Shown piece after piece: positions 59,731 through 64,000 of a stretch of DNA of 64,000 nt (positions within the stretch are counted from its first letter, which is position 1; every line of letters starts with the position of its first letter). A program made the translations under genes and the position numbers. The notes below the pieces were generated by a model that saw nothing but the letters and a program-made list of their open reading frames with translations, did no database searches and was not told where the DNA came from. This DNA comes from Saprospiraceae bacterium (GTDB taxonomy: Bacteria; Bacteroidota; Bacteroidia; Chitinophagales; Saprospiraceae), in NCBI GenBank assembly GCA_016714985.1, contig JADKBS010000008.1, positions 124,001 to 188,000 of the forward strand, given 5' to 3'.

Positions 59731-60642
59731 ATGAGGAGCACCAATTTTTCAACAAATCCAGTATTAAAAGGCATTTCAACACCATTAAAAAGATTTGCAA
59801 ACAGCCTAAAAAAACGCAAACCCATCAGCAAGCGGAACCATTTTATCTTAACTGCCACCATGCTTTCGGTTGTCCTATCCTACAATTCCTGCGGCATTCA
59901 TTATCCCATTTTATTGGGCAATAAAAAGACTGACACGCCGATAATAGCAGACAGCCTGAAAGCAGGAACGATAGCAGCAGCCACTACCAACAAAAAGACC
60001 ATCTACCTCACTTTCGACGACGGCCCGAACAGGGGCACTTCCAAGGTGATGGACGTTTTGGAACAGGCCGAAGCGCCTGCGACTTTCTTTCTCGTCGGCT
60101 CGCATATCCAAGGCAGCGACAAGCAGTGGTCGGAGTACGAAGCCATCCTGTCCAACCCCAGTTTCGAGGCGGCCAACCATACCTACTTCCACGCCAAGAA
60201 CCAGTATGCCCGTTTTTACAAAAACACCCATATCGCCCTCAAAGACTTCCGCCTGATGCGGGACAGCCTGCGATTGAACTGCGCCATTGGCCGCACGCCC
60301 GGCTGCAACACTTGGCGAACCGCCCATATCACAGATGATGTGGATTGCCGCTCCCGCCAAGCTGCCAACCTCTTGCAATCCGACGGCTTCACGCTCGTCG
60401 GCTGGGACGTGGAATGGAAGGCCAACGGCAAGCGGGAACTCAAGAAAACACCAACGGAGCTGTTGGCCGAAATTGACCAAGCCTTCACTGAGCGCCTGAC
60501 CCATACCGACGACCACCTCGTACTGCTGCTCCACGACCAACACTTTGTGGACAGCAGCAACGTGCGGGCACTGGAGGAGTTGATTGAACTCCTGAAAAGC
60601 AATTACAACTTAGAAAAAGTGAGCGGGTATCCGTGCCTGTAA
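59731..60642 (+). CDS. Polysaccharide deacetylase-family (NodB) protein
   Basis: 303 residues from ATG 59731. A basic N-terminus and a membrane segment (about 36-52) anchor or export it. NodB motifs: YLTFDDGPN (D96/D97), the metal motif in EAANHTYFHAKN, RTPGCNTWR and LVGWDVEW, with LVLLLHDQHF at the end. It removes acetyl groups from a polysaccharide or peptidoglycan. Convergent with the lyase gene. Confidence 0.85.
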   Translation: MRSTNFSTNPVLKGISTPLKRFANSLKKRKPISKRNHFILTATMLSVVLSYNSCGIHYPILLGNKKTDTPIIADSLKAGTIAAATTNKKTIYLTFDDGPNRGTSKVMDVLEQAEAPATFFLVGSHIQGSDKQWSEYEAILSNPSFEAANHTYFHAKNQYARFYKNTHIALKDFRLMRDSLRLNCAIGRTPGCNTWRTAHITDDVDCRSRQAANLLQSDGFTLVGWDVEWKANGKRELKKTPTELLAEIDQAFTERLTHTDDHLVLLLHDQHFVDSSNVRALEELIELLKSNYNLEKVSGYPCL

Positions 60643-60653
60643 CGGAATGGCAA

Positions 60654-62054
60654 TCAGCCAAGCGACTCAAACCTCGCTTGGAAAAACCGCAGGTACTTCG
60701 GCTCATAGACCATTTTCAGCCCCTTGATTCGGCTGCGCTGGTCATAGACTTCGAGGATGGATTCCACCACCACGTCCATGTGCGCTTGGGTATAAACCCG
60801 CCGGGGAATGGTCAGCCGCACTAATTCCAGCTTGGGGTAATAGTGGTCGCCCGTGGCCTTGTTCCTGCCTGCCGACACGATGCCCCGTTCCATCGAGCGG
60901 ATGCCGGAGTCGAGGTAGATGGCTGCCGCCAATGCCTGCGCCGGGAAGCTCGTTTGCGGTACGGTGGGCAGGAATTGCTTGGCATTTAGGAACACGCCAA
61001 AGCTGCCGATGGGCTTCACGATAGGAATTTCATGGGCCAACAACCGATTGCCGAGGTACTCTACCTGCCCGATGCGGGCACGGATATGGTCGTCCTGCAC
61101 CGACTCCCCGATGCCGATGGCCATGGCCTCCATGTCACGCCCGGCGAGGCCGCCGTAGGTGTGCAGGCCCTCATAGACCACCACGAGGTTGCAGGCTTCT
61201 TCGTAAATATCGGAGTCGTTCATGGCGAGGAAGCCGCCGATGTTCACGAGGGCATCCTTCTTGGCGCTCATCGTCGCCCCGTCGGTCAACGAGCAGATTT
61301 CCTTGACGATTTCGGCCACGGTTTTGTCTTGGTAGCCCGCTTCCCGCACCTTGATGAACCAAGCGTTTTCGGCCACCCTCGTCATGTCGTGGATGATGCG
61401 GATGCCGTGCTGGTGGGTGTATTCCCGCAGTTCCCGCAGGTTGGCCATCGAAATGGGCTGGCCGCCCGCCATGTTCACCGTGGTGGCAATGCTGACGTAG
61501 GGGATTTTATTGGCCCCGTATTTTTTCACCAGCGCATCCAATTTGTTCAGGTCAACATTGCCCTTGAACGGGAATTCGTTGTCGGGGTCGTGTGCCTCGT
61601 CAATCACGATGTCGTGGAACTCGCCCCCGGCCAGTTCCTGGTGCAGGCGGGTGGTGGTGAAGTACATATTGCCCGGCACGATGTCGCCCGGCTTGATGAG
61701 CACTTTCGAGATGATGTTCTCGGCGCCCCGGCCCTGGTGCGTCGGCACGACGTATTTGTAGCCGTAGTAGCGGTGGATGGCGTCTTCTAGGTGGTAAAAA
61801 TTCTCGCTGCCGGCATAGGCTTCATCGCCCATCATCATGCCGGCCCATTGGCGGTCGCTCATGGCCGAGGTGCCGCTGTCGGTGAGCAGGTCAATATAAA
61901 CGTCCCGTGAGCGCAGCAGGAAAGTGTTGTAGCCTGCATCCACGAGCGCCTTTTTGCGCTCCTCGTAGGTCGTCATCTTCACATGTTCGACCATCTTGAC
62001 CTTCCAAGGTTCCGCCCACGAGCGGTGGCGGTGGGTATTGACGTTGAGTTCCAT
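60654..62054 (-). CDS. Tyrosine phenol-lyase / tryptophanase-family beta-eliminating lyase
   Basis: 466 residues. LLTDSGTSAMSDRQWAGMM, then GDEAYAGSENFYHLE, PTHQGRGAENI, GNMYFTTTRLHQE, the PLP lysine in MSAKKDALVNIGGFL, and SGIRSMERG. The residues that separate tyrosine phenol-lyase from tryptophanase (TTTR block, arginine in SMERG) are of the tyrosine type. The reaction would be tyrosine to phenol, pyruvate and ammonia, though relatives in Bacteroidota are often annotated as tryptophanase. No neighbouring permease. Confidence 0.85.
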   Translation of the reverse strand: MELNVNTHRHRSWAEPWKVKMVEHVKMTTYEERKKALVDAGYNTFLLRSRDVYIDLLTDSGTSAMSDRQWAGMMMGDEAYAGSENFYHLEDAIHRYYGYKYVVPTHQGRGAENIISKVLIKPGDIVPGNMYFTTTRLHQELAGGEFHDIVIDEAHDPDNEFPFKGNVDLNKLDALVKKYGANKIPYVSIATTVNMAGGQPISMANLRELREYTHQHGIRIIHDMTRVAENAWFIKVREAGYQDKTVAEIVKEICSLTDGATMSAKKDALVNIGGFLAMNDSDIYEEACNLVVVYEGLHTYGGLAGRDMEAMAIGIGESVQDDHIRARIGQVEYLGNRLLAHEIPIVKPIGSFGVFLNAKQFLPTVPQTSFPAQALAAAIYLDSGIRSMERGIVSAGRNKATGDHYYPKLELVRLTIPRRVYTQAHMDVVVESILEVYDQRSRIKGLKMVYEPKYLRFFQARFESLG

Positions 62055-62071
62055 GTAATTTGGTTTTGGTT

Positions 62072-62175
62072 AAGCCAAGTTGCGAGTTGCCAGTTGCGAG
62101 CTGCCAGTTGCGAGCTGCCAGTAAACTCAACTCTGGCTTTGCAAAGCCTATTTAGTTAGTAACAACTCGTGACTT
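62072..62175. repeat. Heptamer repeat GTTGCGA/GTTGCCA
   Basis: GTTGCGAGTTGCCAGTTGCGA words at 62079-62122, partial complements (AACTCGTGAC, AACTCGG) at 62160-62185. Beyond it, 62186-62505 contains two overlapping weak open frames with no recognised similarity and no other structure. Confidence 0.7.
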
Positions 62176-62505
62176 ACAACTCGGAGCCTTTTACTTATCC
62201 GCAACTTGGGTTAGTTAGACTTTTTGGGGCAAAAGTCGGGGGTTGGGAGGAAGGGAGGGGTGAGGAAAGTCAGTTTAGCGAGGGGTGTAGGTCAGTGATG
62301 ATTTCAGGGAAGTATCGGGAGGAAAAAGAATGGCTGGTATCCGACGATGGGGTAGTATTTTTCAAGTTCTTGAAGGGCAGCAACAATATGGTGGGCGATG
62401 AACATTTTGAGTAGATTTTCAATTCTATTGCAAATTGACTCGAATTTTGTTTTATTTAGGCAAGTTCTCTTTAATTTTCCCCGGGGAGTTAATTGAGAAA
62501 GGTGA

Positions 62506-62703
62506 TTGCGGAGCGCCATAGACGTGCTGCTCGGCGTGGAGGAGGTACGCAACGAGGCGGTGCATTTCAGTGGGCGATTGAAGGAAATGGAGGAGGATAA
62601 TCGAAAAGGCGTTTTATCGCCAGATAACTATACCAGGGAACGCAATGCCATCAGCGATGGGCTGTTGAGCCTTCTGGAGGAAAGGCGCAGGTGGCGGGGG
62701 TAG
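62506..62703 (+). pseudogene. Orphan effector-associated domain (EAD11-like) remnant
   Basis: 65 codons open from a TTG: VRNEAVHFSGRLKEMEED, then LSPDNYTRERNAISDGLLSLLEE. The pattern of hydrophobic positions, SGR and ERNxIxxxLLSLL, is that of effector-associated domain 11, a death-like adaptor domain that couples sensors and effectors in bacterial conflict systems. No effector domain follows, and the N-terminus is cut, so it appears to be a fragment. Confidence 0.55.
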
Positions 62704-62773
62704 GAAGCTGGCTTTTAGAAGGCAGTTTGTTTTCTTCAATCATGCTTTCCTTGCTTGTGACTTTAAATCAATC

Positions 62774-62968
62774 TCAACCAGCAGCTACTTTCCCAGCTTT
62801 CGCCAGTTTATAAGCCCTCAATTTCTGCTCCATTTCCTCCAATTCTTTTTCGAGCCAATCTTGGTCAGCGGGTGTTAGCTTGCCTTTTTCGAGGAGGTCG
62901 TCCACGGTGGAGAAAAAACCTTCGACGGATTGGCGAAGTGCCTTCGGATTATTTTGATGCTTTTCCAT
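62774..62968 (-). CDS. Small helical protein
   Basis: 64 residues (KALRQSVEGFFSTVDDLLEKGKLTPADQDWLEKELEEMEQKLRAYK), likely a helical bundle or coiled coil. Same strand as the next small gene and the RND gene, 19 bp apart. Function unknown. Confidence 0.5.
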   Translation of the reverse strand: MEKHQNNPKALRQSVEGFFSTVDDLLEKGKLTPADQDWLEKELEEMEQKLRAYKLAKAGKVAAG

Positions 62969-62987
62969 TTGCTTAGAATTTACTGGT

Positions 62988-63173
62988 TCAGTCTATTTTT
63001 CTGAGTTTACTGCGATATTCCAAAATCAGGTCGAGAACCCTATCCACTTCTTGCATTCGGGAAACACCCTTTGGCAAGCCTATTTCTTTATCAGTCCAAT
63101 TATCGCTTGTAAGCATAGAAAGATAAAGTTGCAATGTCCGGATTTTTGCCTGAAGTAGTTCTCGTTCTGTCAT
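62988..63173 (-). CDS. Small helical protein
   Basis: 61 residues (TERELLQAKIRTLQLYLSMLTSDNWTDKE ... VDRVLDLILEYRSKLRKI). Starts 12 bp after the RND pump stop and could be translated from the same message. No family recognised. Confidence 0.5.
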   Translation of the reverse strand: MTERELLQAKIRTLQLYLSMLTSDNWTDKEIGLPKGVSRMQEVDRVLDLILEYRSKLRKID

Positions 63174-63185
63174 AGTAGTTTGTTT

Positions 63186-64000
63186 TTACAAACTTACCGC
63201 TTTTTCCTCAACCACTTCCTCCCCAATCATCTCCTCATACCCCTTCCCCCCCTTCCTCGACAAGAACGAATACATCGCCGGAATCACGAACAGCGTCAGC
63301 AGCAGCGAGAACAGGATGCCGCCCACGATGACGATGCCCAACGGGATGCGGCTCGTTGCGGCAGCACCCAACGACATGGCGATGGGCAATGCACCGAGCG
63401 ACATGGCGAGGCTGGTCATCAAAATCGGGCGGAGGCGGGCGGTACTGGCCTCCACCACGGCCTGCCATTTGTCCAGGCCCGCCTTGCGCTTTTGGTTGGC
63501 GAATTCCACGATGAGGATGCCGTTCTTCGTCACAAGGCCTATGAGCATGATCATCCCGATTTGCGAGAAGATGTTCAGCGTCTGGTCGAAAAGCCAGAGC
63601 GAGAGCACGGCTCCGGCAAGGGCCAACGGCACGGTGAGCATGATGACCAACGGGTCAACGAAGCTCTCAAATTGCGCAGCAAGCACGAGGAAAATCAGCA
63701 CGAGGGCGAGGATGAAGGCAAAGCTGGTATTGCCCTGGCTCTCGGCGAACTCCCGACTGGAGCCAGCCAACGCCGTGCTCCAGGTATCATCGAGCAGCCC
63801 GTCGGCAATGCGCTGCATCTCAGCGATGCCATCGCCGATGGTCTTGCCGGGTGCAAGGCCAGCGCTGATGGTGGCGCTCTTGTAGCGGTCGAAGTGGTAA
63901 ATCACGGGCGGCGAGGTCTCCTCCCGGATGGTCACGAGGTTGTCCAAGGGGATGGGCTGGCCTTGGTTGTTCCTGACGAAGATGTTCTTCAAGTCCGTCG
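63186..64000 (-). CDS. RND-family efflux transporter permease, C-terminal part (gene continues beyond window)
   Basis: The reading frame is open to the last base, so the N-terminal majority lies outside the window; about 271 residues are visible. Helices of an AcrB/HAE1-type permease: FAFILALVLIFLVLAAQFESFVDPLVIMLTVPLALAGA, QIGMIMLIGLVTKNGILIVEFANQKR and the final ARLRPILMTSLAMSLGALPIAMSLGAAATSRIPLG followed by GGILFSLLLTLFVIPAMYSFL. It exports drugs or other small molecules by proton antiport with a membrane-fusion protein and outer-membrane channel not seen here. Confidence 0.93.
   Translation of the reverse strand, partial: TDLKNIFVRNNQGQPIPLDNLVTIREETSPPVIYHFDRYKSATISAGLAPGKTIGDGIAEMQRIADGLLDDTWSTALAGSSREFAESQGNTSFAFILALVLIFLVLAAQFESFVDPLVIMLTVPLALAGAVLSLWLFDQTLNIFSQIGMIMLIGLVTKNGILIVEFANQKRKAGLDKWQAVVEASTARLRPILMTSLAMSLGALPIAMSLGAAATSRIPLGIVIVGGILFSLLLTLFVIPAMYSFLSRKGGKGYEEMIGEEVVEEKAVSL

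Noticed and set aside
62169..62552. Two overlapping open frames, one on each strand (62169-62414 plus, 62304-62552 minus)
   Set aside because: No similarity recognised, no promoter, and they overlap each other next to a repeat; neither could be supported as a gene.
1..64000. tRNA, rRNA or prophage genes
   Set aside because: I looked for T-loop signatures, rRNA cores and phage structural genes on both strands and saw none; a tRNAscan run would settle the tRNA point.

Overview
The window is chromosomal DNA from a member of the Bacteroidota, most likely class Saprospiria (Lewinella/Haliscomenobacter-like). Evidence seen in the sequence: several secreted proteins end in type IX secretion (T9SS) sorting domains, start regions carry the Bacteroidota -7 box TAnnTTTG, there is a CarboxypepD_reg-like plus TonB-type outer-membrane barrel protein, a sulfite reductase with a C-terminal HEPN-like domain, and remnants of NACHT and effector-associated (EAD) conflict proteins that are common in multicellular Saprospiria. 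The taxonomic call is inference from families, not a database match.

Layout. 1-4.8 kb: end of a methyltransferase gene, a leucine-rich repeat protein, two 2-oxoglutarate/Fe(II) hydroxylases and a membrane protein. 5-11.7 kb (minus strand): ABM monooxygenase, two tandem cohesin-like secreted proteins, a membrane protein, an amidohydrolase and a beta-propeller T9SS protein. 11.8-21.9 kb: a sulfur-assimilation and tetrapyrrole cluster (sulfite reductase, cobA, precorrin-2 dehydrogenase, cysH, hemA, hemC, hemD, hemB, hemL), preceded by two consecutive tiny cysteine-rich open reading frames, each followed by an intrinsic terminator. This looks like a duplicated cysteine-sensing attenuator. 21.9-37.3 kb: ordinary metabolic genes (oxidoreductase, superoxide dismutase, TonB-type barrel, GNAT, HxlR regulator with a divergent DJ-1-like gene, bestrophin, and an ADP-forming acyl-CoA ligase/GNAT fusion beside a histone-deacetylase-family enzyme).

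37.4-51 kb is an accessory region: a REP-associated tyrosine transposase with its REP array; a RES-like gene split by a decayed IS4-family element with a 9-bp target duplication; a nucleotidyltransferase-like gene plus small partner lying between clpB and a partial copy of the clpB 3' end; a Septu-like ATPase/HNH defence pair; a ParE-type toxin-antitoxin pair; and a SWIM-domain module. Three of these modules end at a short remnant of the same NACHT-type C-terminus, and a fourth weaker copy lies at 55.5 kb. 51-64 kb: AraC regulator, T9SS sulfatase and YHYH protein, GH16 lipoprotein, T9SS protein, TerC, polysaccharide deacetylase, tyrosine phenol-lyase-like enzyme, an orphan EAD remnant, two small proteins, and the end of an RND pump gene.

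A striking feature of the whole window is its intergenic structure. About 18 loci carry short words, mostly of period 7, often followed by their reverse complement so that a long hairpin forms. Each locus uses its own word, and some run into coding sequence. Other loci carry pairs of perfect hairpins with tiny loops, including one element of about 125 bp present twice in inverted orientation (near 1.0 and 24.0 kb).
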